From assembly GCF_014642075.1 (NCBI RefSeq), contig NZ_BMIK01000001.1, positions 558,001 through 622,000 on the forward strand: a stretch of DNA of 64,000 nt, written 5' to 3'. Below the pieces are notes generated by a model. It worked only from the letters and a program-made list of their open reading frames with translations. It was not told where the DNA came from and did not search any database. The first letter of the stretch is position 1. Each line of letters opens with the position of its first letter. The DNA is from Parapedobacter defluvii. GTDB lineage: Bacteria > Bacteroidota > Bacteroidia > Sphingobacteriales > Sphingobacteriaceae. Positions 24,318 to 34,596 of this stretch are shown here, piece by piece. The position numbers were made by a program, and so were the translations under genes.

Positions 24318-25829
24318 ATGGATATCCAGGTTAGAAAATTATCACTCAAGGATTACAACGATTTGATTGATTCCATGAACCAGGCCTACGGCGGGGTGGG
24401 CAGTCTCTGGACGCGTAATCATATCAAGGACTTAATCGGCATGTTCCCCGATGGGCAGCTATGTGTAGAGGTCGACGGCCGTGTGGTTGCCTGTGCATTG
24501 GCCATCGTGATTGATACACAAAAAACGGACATTACCCATCCGTACCGGGAAATCATTGCCGAAGGGACGTTTTCCACCCACGACCCGGAAGGGAATGTAC
24601 TGTATGGGATTGAGGTATTCGTTCATCCTGAATTCCGCGACTTGCGGTTGGGAAGAAGGCTATACGATGCCCGTAAGGAATTGTGTGAACACTGGAACCT
24701 GAAAGGTATTCTCGCGGGCGGGCGGCTACCAAAATACCATGAACATGCGGACGAACTTACGCCCAGACAGTATATTGAGAAAGTGAAACGAAAGGAAATT
24801 TATGATCCTGCGCTCACTTTCCAACTGGCCAACGACTTCCATGTCAAAAAAATATTGAAAAACTACTTGCCGGGAGATACGGAATCCCGGGAATATGCGA
24901 CCTTGTTGGAGTGGAACAATATCTATTACGAGCCGAAAACCCGGGCAGCGTCGCCCACCAAAAAGAACATCAGACTGGGATTGGTGCAATGGCAGATGCG
25001 TACCTTCCGGGATGTCCAAGCGTTTCATGAGCAGGTTGAATTTTTTGTGGATGCCGTAAGTGGATACGGCGCAGATTTTGTGCTGTTTCCGGAATTTTTT
25101 AATACACCGTTAATGGAGCCATATAACCACCTGCCTACCACGGAGGCGATGCGGGAACTGGCCAAACTCACCGAACAGACACAGCAGCAAATCCAGCAAT
25201 TAGCGGTTTCGTACAACGTGAATATCATCGCGGGGTCCATGCCTTTTGTGGATGAGGTAAATAAGCTATATAATGTCTCGTATCTCTGCCATCGGAATGG
25301 CAAGACGGAGGAATACAGGAAAGTGCACATTACACCTAATGAAACGAAATATTATGGAATGTATGGCGGAGACGAGGTCCGCGTGTTTGATACCGATTGC
25401 GGAAAGGTAGGCATACTGATTTGTTACGATGTGGAGTTTCCCGAGCTGGGAAGAATATTGGCCGATCAGGGAATGCAGATTTTGTTTGTGCCTTTTCTCA
25501 CCGATACCCAAAACGGATACATCCGGGTTCGGAACTGCGCGCAGGCGCGCGCAATCGAAAATGAGTGCTACGTAGCCATTGCCGGTTCGGTAGGTAATTT
25601 GCCCAAGGTAAACAATATGGATATCCAATATGCCCAGTCGGCGGTATTCACACCTTCTGATTTTGCATTTCCCAACAATGCTGTCAAGGCAGAAGCCACA
25701 CCCAATACCGAAATGGTGTTGGTGGTGGACGTCGATCTGAATTTATTAAAAGAGCTGAATCAATACGGTACGGTAAAAAATCTGTTTGATCGACGAAAAG
25801 ATTTATATCGCGTGTCGTTGAATAAATAG
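24318..25829 (+). CDS. fusion of GNAT acetyltransferase and nitrilase-superfamily amidohydrolase
   Basis: 503 residues in two domains. Residues 1-210 are a GNAT fold (Y-G-I-E-V-F-V-H-P-E-F-R-D-L-R-L-G-R-R-L-Y with the acetyl-CoA loop R-x-x-R-L-G-R-R). Residues 220-500 are a carbon-nitrogen hydrolase with the triad Glu in L-F-P-E-F-F, Lys in Y-R-K-V-H-I-T-P and Cys in L-I-C-Y-D-V-E-F-P-E. Both active sites look intact. The natural reaction is unknown; nitrilase-superfamily branches act on amides. It appears to be its own transcription unit, starting 117 nt after the permease operon. Confidence 0.9.
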   Translation: MDIQVRKLSLKDYNDLIDSMNQAYGGVGSLWTRNHIKDLIGMFPDGQLCVEVDGRVVACALAIVIDTQKTDITHPYREIIAEGTFSTHDPEGNVLYGIEVFVHPEFRDLRLGRRLYDARKELCEHWNLKGILAGGRLPKYHEHADELTPRQYIEKVKRKEIYDPALTFQLANDFHVKKILKNYLPGDTESREYATLLEWNNIYYEPKTRAASPTKKNIRLGLVQWQMRTFRDVQAFHEQVEFFVDAVSGYGADFVLFPEFFNTPLMEPYNHLPTTEAMRELAKLTEQTQQQIQQLAVSYNVNIIAGSMPFVDEVNKLYNVSYLCHRNGKTEEYRKVHITPNETKYYGMYGGDEVRVFDTDCGKVGILICYDVEFPELGRILADQGMQILFVPFLTDTQNGYIRVRNCAQARAIENECYVAIAGSVGNLPKVNNMDIQYAQSAVFTPSDFAFPNNAVKAEATPNTEMVLVVDVDLNLLKELNQYGTVKNLFDRRKDLYRVSLNK

Positions 25830-25968
25830 CTAGTTTTCCCATAGGTATGGAGGCAGGATGCGGCAGGATAGTTTTTCGGGTCGTTTTAAATACAATTGTG
25901 TGGCAGATGACGCAATGGGAGATTCCTGTTTGTGCCGGGCTAACCATGAAAGTAAATCGATTTTGCAA

Positions 25969-26496
25969 ATGTTGTCTAACAAAACAGGAATCTCTAAACG
26001 TACCTTTAACGAGCTATTTGAGCGTTACTATAGGCCTATTTGCTATTTTGTACTCCAACTAACGAATGATGAGCAGCAGGCCGAGGATATTGCTTCCGAG
26101 TGTTTCCAAAAGGTTTGGACGAATCGAATGAGCTTCGATGGATTAGCATCTGTGAAGGCGTTTTTATACAAAGCGGCCAAAAATGCAGCGCTTAACTATT
26201 TGAAGTCAATGAAAGTCCGCTCAACAGCACATAGTGAAATCCTATACTTATCTGAACATACCGAAGATTTCATCCTGGCCAAAATTATGCAGACCCAGCT
26301 CCTGACCTATATCTACGATAAAGTTGAAAAGATGCCCCCCAAGATAAAGGAGGTCTTCAACCTGATTTATCAAGATGGTCTCTCTACCAAAGAAATTTCA
26401 GAAAAATTGAATACGTCTGAGCAGAATGTTCGTAACGCCAAAACCCGGGCACTTAACCTGCTCAAGAAAACGCTGGCGACAAAGACTCCCGCATAG
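25969..26496 (+). CDS. ECF sigma factor (FecI-like)
   Basis: Sigma-70 family extracytoplasmic-function factor of about 175 residues. Region 2 reads F-N-E-L-F-E-R-Y-Y-R-P-I-C-Y-F and A-E-D-I-A-S-E-C-F-Q-K-V-W. Region 4 has the HTH G-L-S-T-K-E-I-S-E-K-L-N-T-S-E-Q-N-V. The open frame extends to 25858, but the upstream codons are Cys-rich and unlike the family; the ATG at 25969 (M-L-S-N-K) is the better start. It is followed by a FecR anti-sigma factor and an STN-containing SusC, a classic surface-signalling trio. Confidence 0.88.
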   Translation: MLSNKTGISKRTFNELFERYYRPICYFVLQLTNDEQQAEDIASECFQKVWTNRMSFDGLASVKAFLYKAAKNAALNYLKSMKVRSTAHSEILYLSEHTEDFILAKIMQTQLLTYIYDKVEKMPPKIKEVFNLIYQDGLSTKEISEKLNTSEQNVRNAKTRALNLLKKTLATKTPA

Positions 26497-26595
26497 CTAT
26501 AGCTGCGTAGGTACCTTTCTTCTTCCGAAAAAATATTTTTCAATTCGATGGGTTGAATTTTTGTGTCAGTTGTTATAATACTGAAACAAACTAAT

Positions 26596-27774
26596 ATGAA
26601 CCCAGAATCAGAACGAATAGAAGAATTGTTCAGGTTGTTTATCGACGGCGATCTCACCGAATTGCAACGGATCGAATTGGAAGGGTATTTACGAAAATAC
26701 CCTGAATTGAATGCGTTGTATACTGAACTTTGTGACGATGATTCGTTTTTGATTCGTGAATGGAAAACTTTTACCGCGATCGAAGGGGCCGAGGCCCCAA
26801 GACATTACCGCGGTGGGCGTACTTATTTTTTGTTTTCTCCGATTCGGCTGGTTGCGGGTATAGCGGTGTTCCTCGTGGCGTTGGCTGCTGTATGGCTTTA
26901 TAGGAATTATCCGGTAAAAGCAGATTTGCTAACCCGGAAAGAGCGGTACAAGAACGACGTTATTGCAGGGTCAAATAGGGCAGTTGCTACATTTGCAGAC
27001 GGTAACTTGTTGTTTCTTGGCGATACGGTATCCGTATACGGGCAAGGGAGTGCCCGGGCTAACGGAGTAGAATTTTCCGAGGGTCAAATCAAATATTTAC
27101 CTTCAAAAAACGATAATTCAGGCAGTTCTGGCTTTAATACGGTTACCACGCCGCAGGGCGGACAGTATTGCATTGTTTTACCCGATGGTAGCACTGCGAA
27201 ATTAAATGCAGCATCAAGTATCCGTTTTCCGAAAGCTTTTGATCGGAAGCAGCGTGTGGTAGAAATACAAGGAGAGGTCTATTTCGATATCGCCCCGGAT
27301 AAAAAACGCCCATTTATTGTGAACTTACCCAATGGTGCACAAATTGAAGTATTAGGTACCTCGTTTAATGTAAAGGCTTATCCGGATGATCCAACGATAA
27401 AAACAACTTTAGATAAGGGCAGTGTAAAATTCAAAGCAGGTCAGGATGCGCTGTTGATGAAATCAGGGGAGCAGGTTCAACTCGCTACCCATGCTTCAAA
27501 TCCGGTGTTATTAAAACAAAAGGTGGGATTGAATACCGAAACTTCCTGGAAAGACGGCTACTTTAACTTTGAAAATGCGGATTTGAAGACAATTATGAAA
27601 GAAGTCGCCCGGTGGTACGATGTGGATGTCGAATACAAAACACAGATTACCGAGCAATTCAGCATACTCATGCTTCCCCGGAGCTTTTCTATTTCCAGGC
27701 TGCTGGAGTTGCTGGAATTAACAGGTCACGTCAAATTTATAATCGATGGGAGGAGGATTACCGTTATGACATAA
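26596..27774 (+). CDS. FecR-type anti-sigma factor
   Basis: Single-pass inner-membrane regulator that relays a signal from the outer-membrane transporter to the ECF sigma factor. The cytoplasmic N-terminus (M-N-P-E-S-E-R-I-E-E-L) is followed by one transmembrane helix (about residues 83-103, R-L-V-A-G-I-A-V-F-L-V-A-L). The periplasmic FecR domain has T-P-Q-G-G-Q-Y, L-P-D-G-S-T-A-K-L-N-A-A-S and E-I-Q-G-E-V-Y-F-D. The C-terminal region (W-K-D-G-Y-F-N-F, then Y-D-V-D-V-E-Y) is typical. The open frame begins with GTG at 26563, but the ATG at 26596 is the family start. 392 residues. Confidence 0.92.
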   Translation: MNPESERIEELFRLFIDGDLTELQRIELEGYLRKYPELNALYTELCDDDSFLIREWKTFTAIEGAEAPRHYRGGRTYFLFSPIRLVAGIAVFLVALAAVWLYRNYPVKADLLTRKERYKNDVIAGSNRAVATFADGNLLFLGDTVSVYGQGSARANGVEFSEGQIKYLPSKNDNSGSSGFNTVTTPQGGQYCIVLPDGSTAKLNAASSIRFPKAFDRKQRVVEIQGEVYFDIAPDKKRPFIVNLPNGAQIEVLGTSFNVKAYPDDPTIKTTLDKGSVKFKAGQDALLMKSGEQVQLATHASNPVLLKQKVGLNTETSWKDGYFNFENADLKTIMKEVARWYDVDVEYKTQITEQFSILMLPRSFSISRLLELLELTGHVKFIIDGRRITVMT

Positions 27775-27801
27775 AGAATACTACCCTATAAATCTGGAGA
27801 A

Positions 27802-27827
27802 GCCACACCGGCTGCAACCGATGTGGC
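27802..27827 (+). terminator. stem-loop between fecR-type gene and susC-type gene
   Basis: GCCACACCGG and CCGATGTGGC pair with one mismatch around a 6-nt loop (CTGCAA). No U-run follows. It could act as an attenuator or processing site that separates the low-abundance regulators from the abundant transporter message. Confidence 0.4.
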
Positions 27828-27910
27828 AGATTCGTCCAGTTCAGTAACACCTATAAAGCTTTGCGATCACTTTTAGGTTATGTGTTATATAGCTAAACGA
27901 AATCAAAATT

Positions 27911-30900
27911 ATGCAATTTTTTTCTTTTATGGGGAGAAATATATACGTATCCCCTGTCACTAAGTTTTTATTGTATTTGAAAATCACCGCGTTTTTTATC
28001 GTATTCGCTTCCCTTCAAATCCATGCAAAGGGAGTGGCGCAAACTGTCCGCCTGGACATGTCCAACGGTAGTGTAACTGCATTGATTAAAGATATACAAC
28101 GGCAAACCGGATACGCCTTTTTGTATAACCTCAACGATATCAAAGAACTCGATGCAATCAGTATTTCCATCGAATCCGATAATATCCGTGAGGTGCTTGC
28201 CGAAAGCTTGAAGGATCTTCCCCTCGATTTTCTGGTGAAGGAAGACGAGAAGGTGGTTATTCTAAAAAGAAGCACCAAAAAAATAAATCGGGAGCGGCTT
28301 CTTGCCAGCCTGCGGCAACAATCCACTGTTCAGGGAATTGTCGTCGATACGTCCGGCACCCCGCTCACCGGGGTGACTGTGTCGGTGAAAAATCGGGCGA
28401 GTATGGCAACAAGTACCGACGTAAACGGGCGGTATGTGCTGCAGGTGCCGGAAGATGCCGTTTTGGTATTTACGATGGTCGGGTACCACACCCACGAAGT
28501 GATTGTAGGTAACCAGCGAGAAATCGATGTGGTACTTGAAATGTCGGCTTCATTACTAGACGACGTTGTTGTGGTTGGCTTCGGCACGCAGAAACGGACG
28601 AATTTGGTCGCCTCGGTCACGTCCGTTAGTCCCGGCAACCTGAAAGTGCCTTCCAGTAACCTAACCACTGCATTGGCGGGTCAGGCGGCGGGTATTATCG
28701 CGTATCAGCGAAGCGGGGAACCCGGGCAGGATAATGCGGATTTCTTTGTCCGAGGGATCACGACTTTTGGGACAAATACCAACCCATTGATCTTAATTGA
28801 CGGTATCGAACTCACATCAAACGATCTTGCTCGCCTTCGCCCCGACGACATCCAGAGTTTCTCCATCCTGAAAGATGCTACTGCAACAGCTTTGTACGGT
28901 TCCCGCGGTGCAAACGGGGTGATTTTAGTTGTTACGAAACAGGGTAAAGAAGGTCCTGCGAAATTTTCATTCCGCGTAGAAAATTCGATATCGGCTCCCA
29001 CGCAAACGGTTGATGTTGCGGATCCCGTGACGTATATGAGGATGCATAACGAAGCGATCCTTACCCGGGATCCTTTGGGAACCATTCTGTATTCGCAGGA
29101 AAAGATTGAAATGACGGAGGCAGGCAGGTATCCGCTTATTTATCCCGCAAACGACTGGAAAAGTATGTTGTTCAAGAATTATACGATGAATCAGCGCAGT
29201 AACTTGAATGTCAGCGGAGGTGGAGGAGTTGCGCGTTACTATGTTGCCGGCTCATTCAATCGCGACAATGGTATCCTGAACGTGGATAAACGCAATAATT
29301 TCAATAACAACATCGCCATTAATAATTACGATTTGCGTTCGACTGTCAATATAGACCTTACCAAATGGACCGAATTAATTGTACGTTTGAGTGCCAATTT
29401 CGAAGAATACAAAGGTCCTTTGCGCGGAGGAGCGGATATGTATAATTTAATGGTACATTCCAATCCGGTGCTGTTCCCTGCTTATTACCCTGCAGACGAA
29501 GATTTCCAATATGCACAACATATTTTGTTCGGCAACTTCAACAACAGTAAAATCAACCCCTATGCAGAAATGGTTCGCGGTTACAAAGAGAAATCGCGCT
29601 CGCAGATATTGGCTCAGTTAGAATTGAAGCAGGATTTGGAGTTCATTACTAAAGGGCTGACTGGCAGGGGAATGTTAAATATCAGCCGCTTATCGCAATT
29701 TGCGGTCAACCGGTCATATAATCCGTTTTATTATGAACTTAGCAGATATAACAGGCTGACGGGAGATTACAACTTAGTAGAAACGGAGATTGGTACTGAA
29801 TATTTAGGATATGGAGAATTGCCTAACGATAGGGAACAATATTCCTCGTTTTATTTTGAAGGAAGCTTAAACCATGTTCGTGATTTCGGGAAACATAGCA
29901 TCAGCAATATGTTGGTGTTTCAGGCACGGGAGACGTTGACCGCCAACGCAGGTTCGCTGCAATTGTCGCTCCCTTCCAGAAATGTAGGTTTGGTGGGGCG
30001 GTCAACCTATTCGTATGACTCGCGTTATATTGCCGAATTTAATTTTGGATATAACGGAAGCGAACGTTTCGATAAAAATAACCGTTTCGGTTTTTTCCCA
30101 TCGGCAGGCGCGGCATGGATCATATCCAACGAAAAGTTCTGGGAAGATATAAAACCCGTTGTTAGCAATCTGAAACTGCGCTATACGTATGGCTTAATCG
30201 GGAACGATCAGATTGGTAGAGCCGAAGACCGATTTTTTTATCTTTCCGAGGTGAATATGGATAACGACGGAAGACGGGCCATTTTCGGATCGGAATATAA
30301 TACGGTTTATAACGGCATCACGATTAGCCGATACGCCAATCCCTATATATCCTGGGAAAAATCATATAAACAGAATTTTGCGCTTGAATTAGGTTTTTGG
30401 AATGAACTGAATATCGTTGCGGAATATTTTACTGAAAAAAGAGACAATATCCTGATGGATCGGGCTAGTATTCCCAATACGATGGGCTTGACTGCAACAC
30501 CAAGAGCAAATGTAGGTGAAGCATCGGGCAAAGGTGTAGATATGATGTTGGAATACCAGAAAAACTGGAATAGCAACTTCTGGTCTTCGGCGCGCGCAAA
30601 CTTTACGTATGCGACCAGCCGATTTGATGTGTATGAAGAACCGGAATACAACGAACCTTGGCGCTCAAGAGTAGGCATGTCATTAAATCAGGCAATCGGG
30701 TATATTGCCGAACGGCTTTTTGTTGATGATGAAGAAGCTGCCAGTTCGCCACCGCAAAATGTCGGTACTTCTCAATATGGCGGCGGAGATATCAAATACC
30801 TGGATGTAAACCGTGATGGTAAGATTACCGAAGCGGATAAAGTTCCCTTAGGTTATCCTGAAGTTCCTGAAATTGTTTATGGATTTGGGATTTCAACCGG

Positions 30901-31393
30901 ATTTAAAGGATTTGATTTTTCGGTATTTTTTCAAGGGGCAGCCCGGCAATCGTTTTGGATCAATGCACATAGTACAGCTCCTTTTCTTGCTGAGGCCCAG
31001 ATTCTTCAAGCCTATGCCGACAGTTATTGGTCTGAAGAAAATCAAAATTTATATGCTACCTGGCCCCGGCTGGATACAAGGATCAATACAAACAATGTAC
31101 CGGGAGCCTATATTGACTCAAATGGTGCATATCAATGGCCCTCAGACCAACGAAATACCTGGTTTATGCGCAATGGCAGTTTTCTGCGCGTTAAGCAGGC
31201 GGAGTTGGGCTATACAGTACCCGATCGGTTAATTGAGCGGATAAAAATGAATAATCTCCGGATCTATCTCAGCGGAACCAACCTGCTTGTTTTCAGTAAA
31301 TTTAAAATGTGGGATGTGGAAATGGCCGGTAATGGATTGGGCTATCCGAATCAGCGGGTATTTAACATTGGGGTAAATTTTAATTTTAACTAG
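27911..31393 (+). CDS. SusC/RagA-family TonB-linked outer-membrane transporter with STN signalling domain
   Basis: 1160-residue outer-membrane transporter. A signal peptide (about 1-42) precedes an STN domain (about 45-115, V-T-A-L-I-K-D-I-Q-R-Q-T-G-Y-A-F-L-Y), the part that contacts FecR. A carboxypeptidase-like domain follows (about 135-215, V-Q-G-I-V-V-D-T-S-G-T-P-L-T-G-V). Then come the D-D-V-V-V-V-G-F-G-T-Q motif, the plug (L-I-L-I-D-G-I-E, G-S-R-G-A-N-G-V-I) and a large beta-barrel ending in V-N-F-N-F-N. The STN domain ties it to the sigma/anti-sigma genes upstream. The ligand is unknown. Confidence 0.95.
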   Translation: MQFFSFMGRNIYVSPVTKFLLYLKITAFFIVFASLQIHAKGVAQTVRLDMSNGSVTALIKDIQRQTGYAFLYNLNDIKELDAISISIESDNIREVLAESLKDLPLDFLVKEDEKVVILKRSTKKINRERLLASLRQQSTVQGIVVDTSGTPLTGVTVSVKNRASMATSTDVNGRYVLQVPEDAVLVFTMVGYHTHEVIVGNQREIDVVLEMSASLLDDVVVVGFGTQKRTNLVASVTSVSPGNLKVPSSNLTTALAGQAAGIIAYQRSGEPGQDNADFFVRGITTFGTNTNPLILIDGIELTSNDLARLRPDDIQSFSILKDATATALYGSRGANGVILVVTKQGKEGPAKFSFRVENSISAPTQTVDVADPVTYMRMHNEAILTRDPLGTILYSQEKIEMTEAGRYPLIYPANDWKSMLFKNYTMNQRSNLNVSGGGGVARYYVAGSFNRDNGILNVDKRNNFNNNIAINNYDLRSTVNIDLTKWTELIVRLSANFEEYKGPLRGGADMYNLMVHSNPVLFPAYYPADEDFQYAQHILFGNFNNSKINPYAEMVRGYKEKSRSQILAQLELKQDLEFITKGLTGRGMLNISRLSQFAVNRSYNPFYYELSRYNRLTGDYNLVETEIGTEYLGYGELPNDREQYSSFYFEGSLNHVRDFGKHSISNMLVFQARETLTANAGSLQLSLPSRNVGLVGRSTYSYDSRYIAEFNFGYNGSERFDKNNRFGFFPSAGAAWIISNEKFWEDIKPVVSNLKLRYTYGLIGNDQIGRAEDRFFYLSEVNMDNDGRRAIFGSEYNTVYNGITISRYANPYISWEKSYKQNFALELGFWNELNIVAEYFTEKRDNILMDRASIPNTMGLTATPRANVGEASGKGVDMMLEYQKNWNSNFWSSARANFTYATSRFDVYEEPEYNEPWRSRVGMSLNQAIGYIAERLFVDDEEAASSPPQNVGTSQYGGGDIKYLDVNRDGKITEADKVPLGYPEVPEIVYGFGISTGFKGFDFSVFFQGAARQSFWINAHSTAPFLAEAQILQAYADSYWSEENQNLYATWPRLDTRINTNNVPGAYIDSNGAYQWPSDQRNTWFMRNGSFLRVKQAELGYTVPDRLIERIKMNNLRIYLSGTNLLVFSKFKMWDVEMAGNGLGYPNQRVFNIGVNFNFN

Positions 31394-31408
31394 TTAAGTG
31401 TAAGCGAT

Positions 31409-33343
31409 ATGAAAAGATTTAAAATTATAATAGTTGCCGCTGTAATGAGCTTAACCGCGTGCAGCAATTGGCTGGACGTAGTACCCGACGGTATTGCTAC
31501 CTTGGATATGGCATTCAATTCGAGAACGCAAGCCCGTAAATATTTGGCGACCTGTTATTCGTATATGCCAAAAAATGGAGGATCCGGCGATCCGACCACA
31601 TTAGGGGGCGACGATATATGGACGAGAAGAACCACCCATTTTTCCGGTCGTTTTTCACTTGCCGGTTTGGATATAGGTGAGGGATTGCAAAACGCTACCA
31701 ATCCCATCCTTGCAAGATGGAGCACGATGTATGAGGCATTACGTGTTTGCAATACGTTTTTGGAAAATGTCGATTTAGTCCCCGACTTACCTGCTTGGGA
31801 ACGAGAGCAGTGGGCCGCTGAGGCAAAAGTTTTGAAGGCGTATTATCATTTCAGTTTGGTACAGATGTACGGTCCGATACCCCTGATCCGGGAAAATATG
31901 CCCGTGGATGCGGATGTGTATGCGGTGAAAGTAGAACGGGAACCGGTAGACGAATGTTTCAATTATATCGTGCAATTATTGGATGAAGCATCTGAAGGTG
32001 ACATGCTACCCACGATTATATTGGATCCGGCAAGCGATTATGGACGTATTACCAAACCCATCGCGCTTTCGCTGAAGGCAAAAGTGTTGGTAACAGCGGC
32101 AAGTCCGTTGTTCAACGGTAATAACGATCAGGCAACGTTGAAAAATCACGACGGCACGCTCCTGTTCGATGCAGCTTTCAAAGCCGAGAAATGGGAAGCG
32201 GCAGTGGCCGCATGCAAAGAAGCGATTGATATTTGCCATGAAGCTGGGATCCGGTTATATGCGTTTGACGATGCGGCCAACCGATACAACGATACGACCG
32301 TCTTAAATATAACCCTCCGGAATGCTTTTAACCTACGTTCAAACAGTGAAATTATCTGGGCAAATACGCAAATGATTTCAATTCCCACGAGTGGGGGAAT
32401 GATCCATGCATCCATGCCTAAACTCAATCCGGATTATGTCAATAGCAACGATATTTGCCAGTGGTTGGGTATGCCGATCAAAGTTGCCGAAATGTTTTAT
32501 ACCGAAAATGGTGTACCGCTTGAGGAGGATAAAACGAGAAATATCGGAGATCTGTATAACCTGAGAACCGCACAGGCAGCCGATAAACTTTACATCCGGC
32601 AGGGAAGAACCACGATTGATATGCATTTCGACCGTGAACCCCGTTTTTATGCATGGGTAGGCTTCGATGGCGGTGTGTGGTTCGGAGCAGGGCAATACAA
32701 TGACAAAGATGCATCGTCGTTACGATACCTTGCCTTTAAAATGGGCGAAACAGACGGTACGCAGGGACAGGGTAACTGGACCGGCTATCTCCCCAAAAAA
32801 TTCATCCCTTATGAGGCACAGCTGAATGCAATCAACAGTATATCTTCACCCAGTTATGCCTGGCCTGTCATGCGGTTAAGCGATCTGTATCTGTTATATG
32901 CCGAAGCGATAAACGAAGCCGAAGGTCCCAACGGAGCCAATAGCGCTGAACTGTTTCGATACATCGATCTGGTTCGCGCCCGCGCCGGTTTAAAAGGCGT
33001 GAAGGAATCGTGGGATAGATATACCAATAATCAGAAGTACAATACCCAGGCTGGTATGCGTGGAATTGTACAACAGGAACGCTTGATCGAACTTTCGTTC
33101 GAAGGACAACGTTTTTGGGATATACGGCGGTGGAAAACCGCGCCGACTGAATACCATACCCCGCTGCAAGGGTGGAACATGATGGTGTCTACCGTTGATG
33201 GGACAGAAGAAGAAGTCAACCGGTTGATGTACCAACCGCAGCTTTTGTTAAAACAAGAATTTGGCGTCCGCGATTATTTTTGGCCGATCAGAACCGCAGA
33301 TATTGAAGTGAATCCAAACTTGGTACAAAATATTGGGTGGTAA
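31409..33343 (+). CDS. RagB/SusD-family surface glycan-binding lipoprotein
   Basis: Partner lipoprotein that caps the SusC channel. The 644 residues start with a lipoprotein signal (M-S-L-T-A-C-S-N), lipidated Cys at residue 18. The family's helical TPR-like framework is visible, with L-K-A-Y-Y-H-F-S-L-V-Q-M-Y-G-P-I-P-L-I and the C-terminal R-L-S-D-L-Y-L-L-Y-A-E-A-I-N-E and L-S-F-E-G-Q-R-F-W-D-I-R-R-W. It starts 15 nt after the SusC stop. Confidence 0.94.
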   Translation: MKRFKIIIVAAVMSLTACSNWLDVVPDGIATLDMAFNSRTQARKYLATCYSYMPKNGGSGDPTTLGGDDIWTRRTTHFSGRFSLAGLDIGEGLQNATNPILARWSTMYEALRVCNTFLENVDLVPDLPAWEREQWAAEAKVLKAYYHFSLVQMYGPIPLIRENMPVDADVYAVKVEREPVDECFNYIVQLLDEASEGDMLPTIILDPASDYGRITKPIALSLKAKVLVTAASPLFNGNNDQATLKNHDGTLLFDAAFKAEKWEAAVAACKEAIDICHEAGIRLYAFDDAANRYNDTTVLNITLRNAFNLRSNSEIIWANTQMISIPTSGGMIHASMPKLNPDYVNSNDICQWLGMPIKVAEMFYTENGVPLEEDKTRNIGDLYNLRTAQAADKLYIRQGRTTIDMHFDREPRFYAWVGFDGGVWFGAGQYNDKDASSLRYLAFKMGETDGTQGQGNWTGYLPKKFIPYEAQLNAINSISSPSYAWPVMRLSDLYLLYAEAINEAEGPNGANSAELFRYIDLVRARAGLKGVKESWDRYTNNQKYNTQAGMRGIVQQERLIELSFEGQRFWDIRRWKTAPTEYHTPLQGWNMMVSTVDGTEEEVNRLMYQPQLLLKQEFGVRDYFWPIRTADIEVNPNLVQNIGW

Positions 33344-33358
33344 CGATTAAAATATTAC

Positions 33359-34573
33359 ATGATGAAAAATAGAATTATAGCTATCATTACCTTACTAATG
33401 CCGATTCTATGGATCAGTTGCAAGGAAGAAGGTCGTATTGATTTTATCGACGATACCGCCGCAGCTCCTGGTCAGGTGACCAATGTAACCGTAGAAAACA
33501 GACCGGGAGGCGCCGTATTGAAATATGCATTGCCTATAGATAAAAATTTGCTTTACGTCCGTGCTGAATATGAAATCAAACCCGGGGTAATACGCGAAAC
33601 AAAATCTTCGTATTTCAAAGATTCCTTAGTGCTGGAAGGATTCGGTACCCCGGATACTTACGACGTCAAACTATATTCCGTAGGGAAAAATGAAAAAGAA
33701 TCAGCACCTTATATTGTCCAAATTAACCCAACGACGGCTCCCGTACAACTGGCAACGAAAAAGTTCCGGGATACGTTCGGAGGAGTAGCGATCGATTTTG
33801 AAAATCCGGAAGAAGCAAATTTGGCAATCGTATTGATGGCGGATACGGCGAATTTGGGGTATATGAGTGAGCTAATCACGTACTATACGGCTACGCCAAA
33901 AGGAACGTTTACATATCGCGGTGTTGACGGATTAGATCCCGTAGAACAGGAATTTGCGGTGTACATCCGCGATCGATGGGGTAATTTTTCCGATACCTTG
34001 ACCGCTACAGTGACACCGTGGTTTGAGGAGTTTATTCCCAAATCTACATGGAACGCTTATACGTTGCCGGGTGATATACCTCCGGTTAATTCAGGTTACC
34101 CAACGACAAGAATCTGGGATGAGAATTATGACCAGGATGGATTTCATGGCTTGGAAACCCAGATGCTTCCGCACAACATCACATGGGACCTGGGAAGGAC
34201 CGTCAAATTAAGTCGTTTGAAATATTGGCCTCGTAAGCATTCAGACGACAGATGGAAGAGAGGACATGCGAAAGTATTTGAAATATGGGGTTCTGTTTCG
34301 CCCAACCCTACCGGAGAACTTGACGACAGTTGGATACCGCTCGGACGATTTGAGAGTTTGAAACCATCCGGGCCCGGCTCGCAAATTACCCAGGAAGACA
34401 TTTCGTTTGCAGACGAAGGCATCGAATTTGAATTTGGCGTGACTGATTTTGCCCCGAATCCATTCACCCCGGTCAGGTATATTAGGTTCAGGACCGTATC
34501 TACCTATGCCAATGCGTCATTTTCGACCGTTCACATTTTGGAATTGAGCTTTTGGGGAGAATTAATCAATTAA
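33359..34573 (+). CDS. surface lipoprotein with DUF4959-, DUF5126- and DUF5000-like domains
   Basis: 404 residues with a lipoprotein signal (I-L-W-I-S-C-K-E-E, Cys 21). The N-terminal region (about 35-215) looks like two beta-sandwich modules of the DUF4959/DUF5126 kind. The C-terminal 150 residues form a discoidin/F5-8-like module with I-T-W-D-L-G-R, R-W-K-R-G-H, V-F-E-I-W-G-S and the end V-R-Y-I-R-F-R. It is probably a surface glycan-binding protein of the SusCD system; the binding role is inferred from position and fold. It has a paralogue immediately downstream. Confidence 0.82.
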   Translation: MMKNRIIAIITLLMPILWISCKEEGRIDFIDDTAAAPGQVTNVTVENRPGGAVLKYALPIDKNLLYVRAEYEIKPGVIRETKSSYFKDSLVLEGFGTPDTYDVKLYSVGKNEKESAPYIVQINPTTAPVQLATKKFRDTFGGVAIDFENPEEANLAIVLMADTANLGYMSELITYYTATPKGTFTYRGVDGLDPVEQEFAVYIRDRWGNFSDTLTATVTPWFEEFIPKSTWNAYTLPGDIPPVNSGYPTTRIWDENYDQDGFHGLETQMLPHNITWDLGRTVKLSRLKYWPRKHSDDRWKRGHAKVFEIWGSVSPNPTGELDDSWIPLGRFESLKPSGPGSQITQEDISFADEGIEFEFGVTDFAPNPFTPVRYIRFRTVSTYANASFSTVHILELSFWGELIN

Positions 34574-34596
34574 ACTTAGATCATTAAAAATCATTT

